64,000 nucleotides of DNA from Neoceratodus forsteri (lineage: Eukaryota; Chordata; Ceratodontiformes; Ceratodontidae), in the NCBI GenBank assembly GCA_016271365.2, contig CM057453.1:501679001-501743000 (forward strand), given 5' to 3'. Position numbers and translations under genes: made by a program. Below the pieces are notes generated by a model, which made no database searches, was not told the DNA's origin, and saw nothing but the letters and a program-made list of their open reading frames with translations. Below, piece by piece: positions 46,166 to 58,879 of this stretch (positions are counted from its first letter, which is position 1; the number at the start of each line of letters is the position of its first letter).

Positions 46166-46493
46166 AACAAAACGTTTTCTCATGACATAAAAAACATTTT
46201 CTCACAAAATAAATGTAACCCGTAGGTGGCGCTATACCGAGGGCTACCACCCCTGCCTGCTTCCCTGGCTGCTTATTGAGGGGCCTGGGTTCGGAAATGT
46301 TGGGTACTGTGGTGTGCCTACCAACAGTAAAACTACAATTATGGTGCCTCCACCCAGAGTAGTGCTTAAGTGGATTCCTAACAGAATTGGAACAGACCTC
46401 TGGGAAACTATAACTACCCACAATTCCACCTAGTGACCTTTTGGATTTTTTTTCAATTGTTTTACCAGGAGTGGCACACTAAGCTGAAAGCTT

Positions 46494-46637
46494 GTTTACA
46501 GGTATGACCTGGGAGCACAGGGAAGTTAAGTGACTTGCGCAGGATCTCACAGTATGCAAGTGGGGGCTGTGAGATTCAAACCCAGGTCTCAAGATTTGCA
46601 GCTCAGAGCCTTAAACTACTGCACTATACTGCCTCCC
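46494..46637 (-). mobile_element. MIR-type CORE-SINE
   Basis: On the minus strand this reads as a tRNA-derived head (GTATAGTGCAGTAGTTTAAGG, GGGTTTGAATCTCACAG), then a core (CTTGCATACTGTGAGATCC) and GCGCAAGTCACTTAACTTCCC. That is the order of the MIR consensus, including the B-box-like GGTTTGAATC. The match is from memory but covers nearly the full element. Confidence 0.8.
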
Positions 46638-47444
46638 TAACAAAACAGTTGCAATGCTTAACAGAATACAAAGCAGTTTGATCATTAATGATATGCTCAT
46701 GCACCTTTCACTTACCAACAGGGTTTGGTCTTCTAGAATTCACCCTGCAACCCCCTGTAAAAGACAGTTTCAATAATACAAGCAGGCACTTTCAATATGC
46801 TTTGCAGTACTTCAGTAACTCTAGATCAGATAATAATATGCTCACTAGCTAAGTTAACAGCAAAACAGTATATCAGGTTTATTAAGGGGGACATGAACAA
46901 GGGAGGGGGTGAGAATTTAGGCAAATGCTTACTGTAATTCAGACAGGCTAGGTTACTTTTAATCACTTTAGTCCCTGAATTTATCAGTCTGGCAACTACT
47001 GGGTACCCAGAGTGCAACTCAGACATGCCAAAGGCGGTGCCGTGGGTTGGCCGGCATTGCAGCTGATGTTGGGGCCCTTGATGGAAAGAAGGATGATTAA
47101 GTATGAGCAACACACTTGAAAACCATAAAATCCATTTTTATGGATGCCCGGCTGGCCTAGTCTATAGAAACACTTGAACACTGGCCGAACACAATCAGAT
47201 GGTACCATTTATAAATAATTTAAACATTTGTTGCAAGGGGCAACCCTGGTTGTACTCACTGTACCCAATATGGCTGATGACAAGGCTGGCAAAATGAAGA
47301 CCTGGTGCTTTCTTGAGCTGCTGATGGGGACCAGGGCCAACATGACTCACCTCCGCTTCATGGTCTTTCCCTGTAGGTGGCCACAACCTGCGATCGATTG
47401 CTGCAAAGGGGCTGAATCCCTGAGGCTGGTCTCTCGCCAGGATA
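46638..47444. other. no gene recognised
   Basis: Unique-looking DNA. ORFs on both strands are short, overlapping and lack domains. Confidence 0.45.
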
Positions 47445-47740
47445 CATACTAACATACTAAAATGCCAGCAGAATAGGCCTAACGGTCTTTCGTGTCTGCT
47501 CGTTTGGTCAGCCCCCACCCTGGGTGCTGATCTTGCTGTCCCCCTCGCCTTCTCTGGCTTCTCCCTTCCCAGTTCCGGATATTCTTGCTGCATTGGATTT
47601 TGCTTCCTGAACCCTTCCCCTGTACCTGTCCCACCCCCTTTTGAACCCTTCCACTGTCTCTGCCTCCACCAGCCCCCTAGGTAGTGCATTCCATGGCTCC
47701 ACCACCCTCTCAGTGAAGTAGCACCTTCAGGATGCTGAAG
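47445..47740 (-). mobile_element. CR1 LINE 3' fragment with TTAGTATG tail
   Basis: The minus strand carries FTERVVEPWNALPRGLVEA and FKRGWDRYRG, then the CR1 3' UTR and a tail of TTAGTATG octamers at about 47,445-47,460. It is the same tail type as the fragment near 16,235 and differs from the TTTCTATG type. Confidence 0.85.
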
Positions 47741-48713
47741 ATGACACAGGAATAGTCTGGCTGGGCTGTTGGTGGCATAGGCCCAGATGAAAAAAATGTC
47801 TTTTTTTCTTTTCATATGTAATTTCTGGGCTTTTGCAGGTTTTCTCCCAACCCCTACACCTATGTGTCCCCGACATAGCATGTGCGCGTGTGGAAGCACG
47901 CACATGCATGCCATTCGGGATGCCCTTCTCTTCCAGTCACACCACTGACCGCCTGCACTGGCATGAACCTTCATTTGATGATGGCGGAACTATGGGTGGG
48001 TGACCCCACCCCTTACCCAGGAGAGTAGAGCCAACGCTCGATCCTGCTCCCACCCTCCCCCCATGCCGGCACCCCGGCACGGAGGTCGTCGAGAACTGGG
48101 TCGCCGGGCGTGAAAGTACCTAGGTGTGGCGCCCAGTACTCAACCCTCAGCCCCACTGGGCCAGCCTGAAAATGTCTTTTTAAAGTTAGGTGATGTGCTG
48201 GTGAACCCTCTAGCTGAACTTTGCAAGAGAAAGTCCTTACTGTACTGGAGTGGCTCCTGCTTTGCTTCGAGTCCCAGGATCAATGTCTCCACACATGTAG
48301 TAGTCCTCAGAACATCAAGCTAAAGGAACATCAGACTTTCTCTGCACTTCAGTTTGTCGCCATTTGCAATCTCAGCTGACATGCTGAGCAACATCTCAGT
48401 CTGTTAGGAGGCAGTTTCTGAAGCTCAATCCCTTTTTGGATCGAAAGTTGAACACAGGAGGCAATTTTAAGCCCCTCTTGTGTAACTCTCCTCAGAGCCC
48501 AAACTGGCTCCTCTCCCCTCAGAGTCTCGCACTGGAGTGAACACAGTCGAAAGTAGCTCCACAAGAAGATAGTTTTTTCAGCATTCCGGTTGGCTAAGGG
48601 GGCTGCCAATCACAGTTAGGGTGCTCCTATTGGCCCATCTAGGCATCAACAAGAAAGTTCACAGTTTCAGCCATAATCCACTGTAATTAGGACCCCTTGA
48701 GGACCCTTTGAAA
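47741..48713. other. no gene recognised
   Basis: A GC-rich stretch near 48,000-48,170 (GGCGCCCAGTACTCAACCC) resembles part of an unidentified SINE or non-autonomous element. The remainder is unique-looking. Confidence 0.4.
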
Positions 48714-50908
48714 CAGAAACATAGACTTTGTCGGCAAATAAGGACCGCTTGGCAAATCCAGTCTGCCCATTTCCCTACCTATTGGATAAGCTGCAGATCC
48801 TAGTTAGCCAACAGCCTACTTCTTCCTACCCCCCGCCAGAACTGCCTTACTTCTGTACCATGCATTCTTGAATTCCCACACTGTTTTTGACCCCATGGCC
48901 TCCTCAGGAAGGCCATTCTACGTGACCACCACCCACTCTGTGAAAAAATACTTCCTCACGTTGTCCTAGACCCATCCCCCCCATCTTCAAATTGTGCCCC
49001 CTTATTCTTGCACGTTTCTTTTTCTGAAAGATGCTTCCCTGTTGGACTTTGTTGATTCCCTTGAGGTACTTAAAAGTTTCTATCATGTCCCTGCTCTCCC
49101 TCCTTTCCTTGAGGGTATACATATTAAGCTCCTTTAGTCTCTCTTCATATGGCTTCTGGTGCAGACCCTGCACCATTTTGGTTGCTCTCCTCTGGACTGC
49201 CTCCATTCTGTCTATGTCCTTGTGGAGATGGGGTCTCCAGAACTGCACGCAGTATTCCAGATGGGGTCCCACCAACTGTCTGTACAGAGGGATAACAACT
49301 TCTTGTTTTCTACTGGTGATGACACTCTCTATACATCCCAGTATCCCCCCAGCCCTCCTTACTGCCTTCTCACATTGCTTGCTTACCTTTAGGTCATCTG
49401 ATATGACTACCCCCAGGTCCCTTTCCATTTTTGTTGTTAGTACCTCCCCCCATATTGTGTACTCTTCCCTTGGGTTTTTGTTTCCCAGGTGCACTACTTT
49501 GCACTTCTTTGCATTGAATCTAAGTTGCCATACTTTTGATCATTCCTCCAACCTTGCCAAGACCCTTCTCATCCTTCCCACTGCCCCCTTGTGTATCAAC
49601 CCTGTTGTAGATCTTTGTATCGTCCAGTTCCAGTCCTTCCACAATGTTACTTATAAAGACACTAAAAAGGACCGGTCCCAAAACTGAACCCTGCAGTACC
49701 CCACTAGTAACCCCCCTTTCTTCGGAGTGGACTCTGTTTACTATTACCCTCTGTGTCCTGTTGTTCAACCAATTTTTTACCCAGACTACCACCCTGGGAC
49801 CCACTCCCAAGCTGGCTAATTTGTTTACTAATATTTTGTGTGGGACTGCGTCAAATGCCTTGCCAAAGTCTAGGTAGACCACGTCTACAGCCCCTCCCTG
49901 GTCTACTACTTTGGTCACCCAGTCAAAGAAATCTATTAGATTCGTCTGACATGATCTTCCCACTGTGAATTCATGCTGCCTTGGGTCCTGTGCCCCGCTG
50001 GCCTCTAGGTACTCAACAATTCTTTCTTTCAGAAGTGAATCCATCATTTTCCCTACCACTGAGGTCAAACTAACAGGTCTGTAGTTCCCTGCCTCTGTCT
50101 TGCTCCCACTTTTATGAAGGGGAAATCATATCCATCCTCCTCCAGTCCTCAGGTACCACACCATCCTCTCATGATTTGTTAAAAAGGGTAGTCAGTGGTG
50201 TCACTAGTTCTCCCCTTAGTTCTTTTAGAATTCTGGGGTGAATCCCGTCAGGCCCCATTACTTTGTCCACCTTTAGTTTTAGGAGTTCTTTCAGAACCCT
50301 TTCTTCTGTGACTAGACTGGTATCAACACCCCCCTGCCCAAAGTGCTTCTTTTGATTGGATTAGATACCTCCTCCTCCTCCTCTTCTTTTGTGCATACTG
50401 AGCAGAAGTACAGTATTCATTCAGTATCCCTGCTTTTTCACTGTCACACTCTGCCCACCCACCCTCCCTTTATTAAGCCTCACTATCCCTTCCTTGGTCT
50501 TTCTTCACTCCCTAATGTACCTATAAAAGGTTTTATCCCCCTTCTTAACCAAGATGGCTATCTTTTCCTTGGTTTGGGCCATTGCTATTCTGACTGCCTT
50601 CCCTGCTTCCTTCTGCTTTAACTGGTACAGTTCTCTGTCCTGCTCCTTCTGTGTTTCGTTATACTTCCTGAATACTATATTTTTCTCCCTAACCTTCCCC
50701 ATCACCTCTTTTGGGAACCATGGTGTTTTTTCCTTCATTTTGATTTATTTGTTTCACACAAAGGCTTGTTGCCTCTGTGATGGCAGTTTTGATGTTTCCC
50801 CATTGTTCCTCCACCCCTCCTTCTTGCCCGTTTGCTAGTGCTTTTCTGAGGCACTCTCCCATTTTGCCAAAGTCAGCTCTCTTAAAGACCAGTACCCTCA
50901 CTTTTGTA
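48714..50908 (-). mobile_element. CR1 LINE, 5'-truncated (linker, RT and 3' end)
   Basis: From right to left on the minus strand the copy reads as follows: the endonuclease-RT linker (VRVLVFKRADFGKM, about 50,890; GDKTFYRYI, about 50,510), then RT (LTSVVGKMMD about 50,065; QTNLIDFFDWVTKVVDQGG about 49,940; AFDAVPHKILVNKL about 49,860; GSVLGPVLFSVFIS about 49,690). A short deletion removes residues before the catalytic Asp pair, leaving LELDDTKI (about 49,620). The C-terminal [20 protein letters not shown] (about 49,180) and a TTTCTATG-type tail at 48,714 follow. The 5' end abuts DIRS sequence near 50,908. Confidence 0.93.
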
Positions 50909-50980
50909 TACATCACAGACACTGACGTCATCCATATAATATAATAGTGGGTGGCCCTGTGCCCTCCTCTGTTCTTTTCC
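50909..50980. repeat. truncated left inverted terminal repeat of DIRS
   Basis: The text from CATCACAGACACTGACGTCA to the CCTCCTCTGTTC near 50,975 aligns with the reverse complement of about 63,392-63,455 at the other end of the DIRS element. Matching landmarks are CATCACA..CTGAC.TC.TCC, AGTGGG..GCCCT and CCTCCTC.GTTC. The outer part of the repeat (about 140 bp on the right end) is missing here, where the CR1 begins. Confidence 0.7.
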
Positions 50981-51121
50981 TGCTGCTGACCATTGACCGT
51001 CGGACTTCATGGGGATTCTGCTAGCTTCAGTTTACTGACATTTCTCCAACTTTCCTCAAGTTTTGTTTTCTCTCCCTAGTTGCAGCATCACTTTATTTTA
51101 AAGTGATTTTTCTTCCTTTTT

Positions 51122-52920
51122 ATGCTGAGCTCCATCTCTGATAAGCACTTCAGGACTTGTGCCCGTGTGAAGAAGATCCCTGAGAAGGACAACAACAATG
51201 CCTTTGTCTACTGCCTCGGCCCGGACCACAACACCCAGGCCTGCAAGATTTTCTGTGGCTTTTATCAGATTAGCAGGCAGTGCTACCAGAAGGCATTGGA
51301 ATCATTCCTGCTCTTGTAGAAGGTCACCCACATGGAGAGGGAGTTTCAGGTCAGGAGTTTCGCTACTTCTCCTACACAGTCCTCGAGCTCCCCCTCCTCC
51401 AAAGCCCAGGACAAATCGGGTAGGAAGCCAAACACCGGGACAAGGACCACGCTAAGGACCAGTCCCCCTGGCCCTTTCCTGGTTGCCGCTTCATGTGTCA
51501 GCTGTGGCAGGGCCATCCTCCACCGCAAGGACAGTCCCCCCCCACCACCCATGACCTCACTTCCACAGGACTCCCAGTGGTTGCTCCTCCCACCAGTCTG
51601 ACTCTGGCAGGTGTCAGTTCCTCAGGCTCAGGTCCTTTATCAGCCCCACCGACTCCTCAACCCCTGTTGTTCAGGCCCTTATTTTCCATGGGCCATCAGT
51701 CAGGTGGTACCGCTTGTTCCATTTAAGTCGACACTCCCAGGGGTCCAGCCTACTCCCCAGATGCTTATCTCAGCCTTTTCTTCAGCCACTGCCTCGGTCT
51801 TGGTTCTCTGGTCCCTACAGTCATCGCCCCAGGCCACTTCTCAGCCATCCTCACTTTCCCTGACAATGACCCAAGCTGGGGAGCCAGCCCACAGGCCTCA
51901 GCCTGCTCAGCCGCCTTCACTGGTTTGTTGCTGGTGCCGGCCCCAATCCCTGTACCTCAGTTGATGCCACTGGGTGTTCTGACCAATCATGGTAGATTTC
52001 CAGTCTATGCTTTATTCCCTGCGGGATTTTATATAGGCTCAACTTGCCCCTTCCCCACAGGGGCCCATGCCGCAGGGGCCCTCTAATCCTGCCCCAGTGC
52101 CCCCCTACCCACGGGGCTGTGACTTGCTCCCCCATGATTGGATGCCGTCTAACCCCTCTCAGGACCTGGGAGATGAGGAGGAATATCACTCTGACCTTCT
52201 TCCTCCAGATGATGAGGACGAAGGGGACATTGGAGATGACAGTGGTGCCACCTCCTCTCACTTCACCTCCATGGTGTCATCTAATGGTGAGGAGACCCTT
52301 AAGTATATCCTATGGTCCTCCTGGATGACCCCTCCTTTGTGTCCATCATGAGACTGTTACAGACTGTCATGGGGTTTTAAGCAGAGGGGCAGGACCCTAC
52401 CCAGCGCCGTTTGCCCCAGCACCTAGGCCTGCTGGACACCCCTCCTCTCATTATCCCTCCCCTGATAGAACCCTTTGAGGATGCCACCATGGCCACCTGG
52501 CATAGGCTCAACTTGGTCCTTTCCATGCCTAGGAAGGTGGACAATTTGTACCAGGCTCCCTCAGGGAAGCCCTTCTGTGCTGAACATTCACACATGGATT
52601 CTGTGGTCATTAATGCTGTCCACGACTATACCAGGAAGCTGAAGCATCTCAGTTCCCTTCCTCTGGACAAGAAGTCCAGGAAGTTGGACTTGACTGGTAG
52701 GAGGACCTTTGCATCAGCTACTGTGACCATCAGTGTTCTCAATTACATCGCTCATATGGTCCAATTTCAAAACAAACTCTGGACTCAGGCTAGAGAGGCT
52801 GTGAAATCCCTCCCAGAAGATCCTCTGAAACACCAGTTGCTTCAGACCCTCCAATCTGAGTCAGACATAGGGAAACATCTTTTGCAATCTGCCTACAATG
52901 CCACTGATGTCTCGGCCTGA
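51122..52920 (+). pseudogene. DIRS Gag-like ORF1 (broken)
   Basis: The N-terminal part (51,122-51,319) starts MLSSISDKHFRTCARVKKI and contains a CxxC/H cluster (CLGPDHNTQAC.IFCGFY). A stop at 51,317 is followed by Ser/Pro-rich, frame-shifted sequence (51,330-52,350). The C-terminal part (52,411-52,920) is open and carries the characteristic Gag core LDKKSRKLDLTGRRTFASA followed by LNYIAHMVQFQNKLW. The DIRS Gag assignment is by this pattern. The reading frame changes at least once between the two parts, so no full protein can be made. Confidence 0.82.
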
Positions 52921-53339
52921 GCAGCTGCTGCTGGTATCTGCCATTGGAGGCATTCTTGGCTAAGGGTCTCAGGCTTTGCCCAGGATTCCAACAGTCCATG
53001 CTGAATGCCCCCTTCAGAGGGTACAAACTGCTCAGGGTGGATGTGCAGTATATACTTTCAAACCTGCAGGCCTCTGACTGTACATTGAGGTCAGTCCATT
53101 CAATGTACCATATGTAACCCAGAAGTGGTCAGCAGGTACCCTATCAGCATGCTGCCCCTAGACACAAATCCAGTGCCAAGCCTCAGGGTAAACGTAGGAC
53201 AGTCTCAGCCCTGCCTACCCCTAACTCCACCATGGGGAAAGCCTCCAGGGGTGGTGGTCTGGCCCTGGCCATGAGTGCTACCTCAGCATGACTCCTTGAT
53301 CGACCCCCCCAGCTGGACAGGAGGTGGTAGTAGGGGGTC

Positions 53340-54376
53340 ACTTCTCCTGGCGCCTGGATAAGTGGAGGGAGATCACCATAGATGTCTAGGTATTGCAGCT
53401 TAAAGAACACAGCAACAATCTTGAGCTTCTGGTATGGCCTCCAGGAAAACCTCTGGTTCAGTCCTCTTACCCTTCTGACCACATTCCAGTGTTCTGGGGG
53501 AAGAGTCACACCCTACTGCACAAAAAGGCCATAGAACCCGTCCTCAAGACTAAGCAGGGCAGGGGGTTCTACTCTCACTTCTTTTTGGTCCCCAAATGTA
53601 CAGGGGATCTCAGGCTCATCCTGGACCTCCAAAAGCTAAATTTCTTCATTCAGTACAAGAAATTCCAGATGGTGACTCTTCAGGGACTGCTGCCCCTTCT
53701 GCACCAGGGAGATTGGATGTGCCCCCTCAACATGCAGAATGCATACCTACATATGAAGGTGTGTGCCTCCCACTGACAGTATCTCAGATTCCAATTTCAG
53801 GGAGCATACTTACAGTTCCAAGCCTTGCCTTTTGGCTTGTCCTTGGCCCCTCATGTGTTTACCCAGTTTTTGGCAGTAGGGGCGGCAGCCCTCAGGAGGG
53901 AGGGACTCTTTGTCTTCCCCTACCTGATGACTGGCTCCTCAAAGCACAGTCCAGGGAGCATCTGCTGCAGACTTTGGAATGTATCATCGAACTGTTCCAG
54001 GACCAAGGAATCATGGTCAATCTGCCCAAGTCAGTCTTGACCCCCTGTCAGCACCATCAGTATATATAGGAGCAGTCTTGGCTACATCTCAGGGTCTGGC
54101 CTTCTTGCCCCAGGACAGGGTGGACCGCCTAATGACCCAAGCCCACCAGCTCTACAACAGCAGATATGTTTCAGCCAGAACCTTTCTCCAGCTCTTGGGC
54201 CTGATGGCTGCAGTGATTGTCACAGTGCCTCTGGCCAGACTGCACATGAGAATACCCCAGTGGACACTGAGGGTCCAGTGGGACCAACGCACCGATGACC
54301 TGGAACAGCAGGTCCTAGTCTCCTCTCTAGTCAAACAGGTGCTGCTTGGTGGATGGAACCCAGCAACCTGCAAAAA
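53340..54376 (+). pseudogene. DIRS reverse transcriptase and start of RNase H (broken)
   Basis: RT motifs in order are QGRGFYSHFFLVPK and LRLILDLQKLN (about 53,555-53,645), GDW..PLNMQNAYLHM (about 53,709-53,757) and ALPFGLSLAPHVFTQFL (about 53,820-53,875). The active-site region at 53,921-53,934 comes next. The first catalytic Asp position, normally in an LD..DAY context, reads Asn in NMQNAY. A one-base deletion breaks the YLDD box: the downstream DDWLL is in the next frame. A stop lies at 53,774. The frame shifts again near 54,060, after which the connection domain (FLQLLGLMAA, about 54,180) follows until the insertion point. Confidence 0.88.
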
Positions 54377-55604
54377 GGGATTCCTTTGTTATACTGTCAT
54401 AATGGCAACTAAAGTGAATGACTCGAATATGAGTGAATCACTTTCAGCGCTTGTTATGTGGGCTACCCTGCAAAGGTAGCGACGGGCGAAGAACAGGGTG
54501 AAGGGAAAAATGGGACAGAGACCATAAGAGGAAGGCAGGTATGTAAGGGGCAGTGCAGTGGTAGGCTGCTGAGCTGGCGCTGCAGTGGAGTGTTGAGGGA
54601 TGGATATCTACAGTGAGGAGGGTGCAAGATTCTGGGCTGGAGGGGGATGTAGCATTTTAGTGTTTTTCTGTCTGGGAGGTTTTTTTTCCCCAGAGTTTCT
54701 CCCCCTCCCCAACATGCACTCCTCTGGAGTTAGTAATCCTTTGTAAGGAGGATGCGGGGGTGAAGACCCCACGAGGGGGGGTGCGGGGCACAGCCCCCCG
54801 CAGAACAACCTTTTCCGTGTTCATCATGTTTCCTCGCTGGGAGTATACATTGCCTTTTGGTTTTTTTGACAATGTACATTTGCCATAATGGTGATTGCTA
54901 TTCCACGATCGCTGTTATGACATGGATCCGGTTCCTTTTAGGGATCAAAAAATTTCTAAATTACGTACTTGTTCAAGGACAACTGGCCTTACCAAAAATG
55001 GTAGTCCCAGTGTTTCAAGTAGCAGTCCATCATCAGAAGGTGATATTTCAAGGGAAATTACAAAGACTTAATGGGAAGGGAAAATCCTGCATCCAGATTG
55101 GTCTCTTTTGTGCAAATATTGTGGCACAAATGCTTTGTGCTAAGGTCACATGCTCGATACATACTGTCAGAAGAAGAGAGCAGATTAGTGCATCCAGCAT
55201 CAGAAATAAATAATTTTATCAATATGTTCTGTAAAGTATATTGCAGGGGTCCAAACAAGAACTCTTCAGCCAAAAAAGGTGGGGGGAGGGGACTCAAAAG
55301 GTACCAAATGGCTAGGAAGGGTTAATTTAACCACAAACAGCCCAAGATCAATTCTGTTATAGGGGATATATCTCCTCAAGTTTGTCAGTCTCTATGCACC
55401 ATCCTTAGAAGGAACCACTAAGCTCTACAGAGCATGTTTTTCAATGCGAGGATCCTGTGAGGGTCCTTAGAAGATTGACTAAGGCTGTTATGCACATATA
55501 TTATATCATATTATCTGGCAAAACCGCTCACATAAGTCCTATGCCTTCTTGTAACCAAAAACTGCCAAACTGCATTTTTCTAATTGCAGATGTGACCCCT
55601 TAAG
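54376..55604. other. unassigned left flank of the insertion, with GC-rich hairpin
   Basis: It includes a striking G/C-rich tract at about 54,754-54,804 (GGGGTGAAGACCCC, then GTGCGGGGCACAGCCCCCCG). One frame near 55,080-55,190 reads LCKYCGTNAL and, past a stop, GHMLDTYCQKKRAD. The C..C...H.....C spacing recalls a BED-type zinc finger of a DNA transposase. This is weak evidence, and no longer ORF follows. Confidence 0.3.
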
Positions 55605-57689
55605 AATAGACTACATAGAAACATAGAAGTTGACGGCAGATAAGGACTGCAAGGCCTATCCAGTTTGCCCATTTTTTCTACCTTATGAATGTGCCATAGA
55701 CCTTTACTATCCCAGGCCTGTTTGAAGCCTTGCACTGTATTCATATCCACCACTTCCTGAGGTAAGCCGTTCCATGCATCCACCACCCGTTCGGTGAAAA
55801 AGAACTTTATCACATTACCCTTTAACAGGCCTCCCTCTAATCTCATGCTGTGTCCTCTTGTCCTGCTATTTTTCTTATATTGAAACATGTTACACTCTTT
55901 CACCTTGTTAATTCCCTTAAAATATTTGAATGTTTTGATCATATCACCTCTCTCCCTCCTTTGCTCTAGGGTATACATATTGAGCTCTGTTAATCTGTCC
56001 TCATAGTTTTCTGATGCAGTCCCTGCACCATTTAGGTTTCCCTTCTCTGGACTGCCACCATTTTGTTAATGTCCTTGTGTAGGTGCAGCCTCCAGTACTG
56101 CACGCAGTACTCCAGATGGGGCCTAACCAGTGTCTTGTAAAGAGGGATTATTACTTCCCTCTTCTGACTTGTGATACCCCTACTAATACACCCCAGCATC
56201 CCTCTAGCCTTACCTACTGCTTTAGCGGTCTGCTTGGGTGATTTCAGGTCATCTGTGATGGTGATGCCCAAGTCTCTTTCTTCTCTTGTGATTGCCAGTA
56301 ATTCCCCTCCCAACCTATAGGTAGCTTCAGAGATTCTCTTCCTATGTGCATGATTTTGCTCTTCTTTGCATTAAACCCCAGTTGCCATTCTTCAGACCAT
56401 TTTGCCATTTTTTCCAGATCTCTTCTCATTCTGCCCACACCATCTGGATCATCTTACTTTGTTGCAGATTTTGGTGTCATCTACAAACAGGCAAAACATA
56501 CCCTTCAGTCCATCTGCAATGTCACTGATGAAGATATTGAAGAGGACTGGCCCCAGGACTGATCCCCGTGGTACTCCACTTGTGGCTTGCATCTCTTCTG
56601 ACTATACCATTTACCACCACTCTCTGTTCTCTGCCTGCCAATCATTTTGTCACCCAGTTTACCAACTTCTGACCTACCCCAAGCCTACCCTGCTTATTAA
56701 TTAATCTTCTATGTGAAACAGTATTGAAAGCTTTGCTGAAGTCAAGGTAGGTGACATCAACTGCTCCTCCTTGGTCCACCACTCTGGTTACCCAGTCAAA
56801 GAAATCTATGAGATTAGTTTGACAGGACCTTCCTGTTGTAAACCCATGCTGTCTTGGATCCTGTGCTTCTATGGATTCCAGGTGTTGCACTATCCTTTCC
56901 TTAAGGAGTACCTCTATAATCTTTCCCACTACTGAGGTAAGACTGACTGGTCTATAGTTCTCTGCCTCCTCCCTGTTGCCACTCTTGTGGAACAGGATCA
57001 CATGACACCTTCTCCAGTCTTCTGGGACCTCTCCTGTGCTCAGAGACTCACAGTTCTGTTAATGGGTCTGCAAGTTCCACCCTTAGCTCCTTTAGTACCC
57101 TGGGATGTATGCCATCAGGTACCATTGCCTTGTCCACCCTGAGCTTAGCAAGCTCTTATAGGACCCTTTCTTTTGTGAAGGGACTTGTGCACACCTCCCT
57201 CCCCCCTGTGTCCATGGTGCTGAGCTGTGGGCCCTGCCCTACCTTCTCCTCAGTAAATACTGAGAAGAAGTATCTATTTAGGATAGATGTGTGTCCTTGG
57301 TCCTTCTCCACACACTCTCCCTTATCCCCTTTGATCTTAGCAATACCAACTCTAGACTTTCTTCTTTCACTAATGTATCTATAGAAAGTCTTGTCCCCTT
57401 CTTTTACTGTTTGTGCTAGTGTTTCCACGGCTTGGGCCTTTGCCTGCCTTACTGCCTTCCCTGCTTCCCTTAGGGAAGTTTGGTATGTCTCCCTATCTTA
57501 ATCCTGCTGCATTCTCTTATATTTCCTAAAGGCCAACCTTTTGGCTTTGACCTTTTCTACTACTGTTTTTGAGAATCAAAGTGGTTTCCTCCTTCTTTTT
57601 CTCTTGCTTTTCTCCCTAACACAATGGGATGTTGCTTCAGTAATTGTATCCTTAATGCTTGCCCACTTTGCCTGTACACATTCACCTGT

Positions 57690-58445
57690 ATTTCTTCTTG
57701 CCAGGACTAGCTTAACTCTGTTGGCCATCTTATCAAAGTCAACTCCTCTGAAGTCTCATATTTTTGCCTTGGAATGGGATGATTTACTGTAGTTCTAGTG
57801 GCCAAATTGAAACATATCATGTGATGGTCACTGGCCCCCAGGTGACCTTCTACCTGGAAATCTGTGATCCTTTCCCCATTAGTCAGTACTAGAGCCAGGA
57901 TAGCCCTGTCTTTTGTGGGTTGTTGTACCAATTGTTTGAGGCCCTCCCCCTACAGGGAATCCACTATGTGTCTAGTTCTGGCAGATGTTCCTGTTGGTAT
58001 TTATCAATCTGTATCTGGCATGTTGAAGTCTCTCATTATCAGAACCTCCCTTTAGCTGTCATGTTTTGTATATCTTCTAACAGTAATGTGTCTATGTCCT
58101 CCCCCTCATCTGGAGGCCTGTAGACAACCTCAGTTCATATGGCTGGCCATTTCCTGCTCCCAGGTTGACCCACAGTTCTTCTGGCTCCTTATGTGTATTC
58201 TGAATTTCTGTAGCTTTGATATTTTCATTGACAGAAAAGTCCACTGCCCCCCCTCCCTTTTTCACCTTGGTATCTTCTGAACAGTACATAGCCGAGTACT
58301 GAAGTCTCCCAAGTGTGGTTACTGGTGAACCATGCCTCACTAATGGCTACTATGTCCAGTTTGGCCTCTGTCATTGTTGCCTCCAAGTCTGGGATCATAT
58401 TTCATAGACTGCAGGCATTTGTGTACATGATTTCCATTGGCCAGA
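57690..58445 (-). pseudogene. CR1 ORF2 endonuclease domain (broken)
   Basis: It begins MEIMYTNACSL, then LDIVAISEAWFTSNHTWE, the N-terminal blocks of the APE-type endonuclease. It ends with LALVLTNGERITDFQVEG and HLGASDHHMICF, the conserved SDH block. Stops and deletions separate these parts. Confidence 0.8.
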
Positions 58446-58879
58446 TTTTGGTGTGTTAGTTGTGGGGCGAGGTCCAGCTTTTACCCTGCATGTCGTGTGG
58501 GGAGCGTGACCTTTTTCCTTACCTGGTGATGCAAATGAACTACAAACATGCTGAACTGTAGTTTGATCACTAGCTGATGGGGAAGGGGTGCTCTTCCTGT
58601 TTGATGTATTGGGTGCTACACCCCTCTCCCCATTTGCTAGTTTAAATATTTTGCAAAGACATCAAACTTCTGCCCCAATGCACTGACTCCCTCCTTAGTC
58701 AGACACAGTTCATTGAATTTAAAGAACTTCCACTCCTAAAACTGTTGCCAGCTACCTACAAATGTGTGTCCTTTTTCCTGGCACTAGTCCTTGAGCCACA
58801 TTTTTAGCTCCCCCTATCTCCCCTTCTCTGACCTTCCGCCCATCTGCCTCCCTCCCCTAGACAGGCAGGACCTCAGAGA

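Larger units (their letters stand above)
50909..54376 (+). mobile_element. DIRS retrotransposon, left part
   Basis: A tyrosine-recombinase retrotransposon with the gene order of vertebrate DIRS elements. A Gag-like ORF is followed by an RT-RNase H ORF that breaks off near 54,376. It continues at about 61,145 after a 6.8-kb insertion. DIRS elements copy through RNA and integrate with a tyrosine recombinase instead of a DDE integrase. Confidence 0.9.

Noticed and set aside
46494..46637. Functional tRNA gene
   Set aside because: The tRNA-like box belongs to the head of a MIR-type SINE, and no cloverleaf can be completed.
47195..47974. 259-codon minus-strand ORF
   Set aside because: Its middle is the out-of-frame shadow of a CR1 3' fragment (47,445-47,740), and the rest has no recognisable domain.
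51332..52351. Separate Pro/Ser-rich genes in 51.3-52.4 kb
   Set aside because: They lie between the two ends of the DIRS Gag and are best read as its frame-shifted linker.
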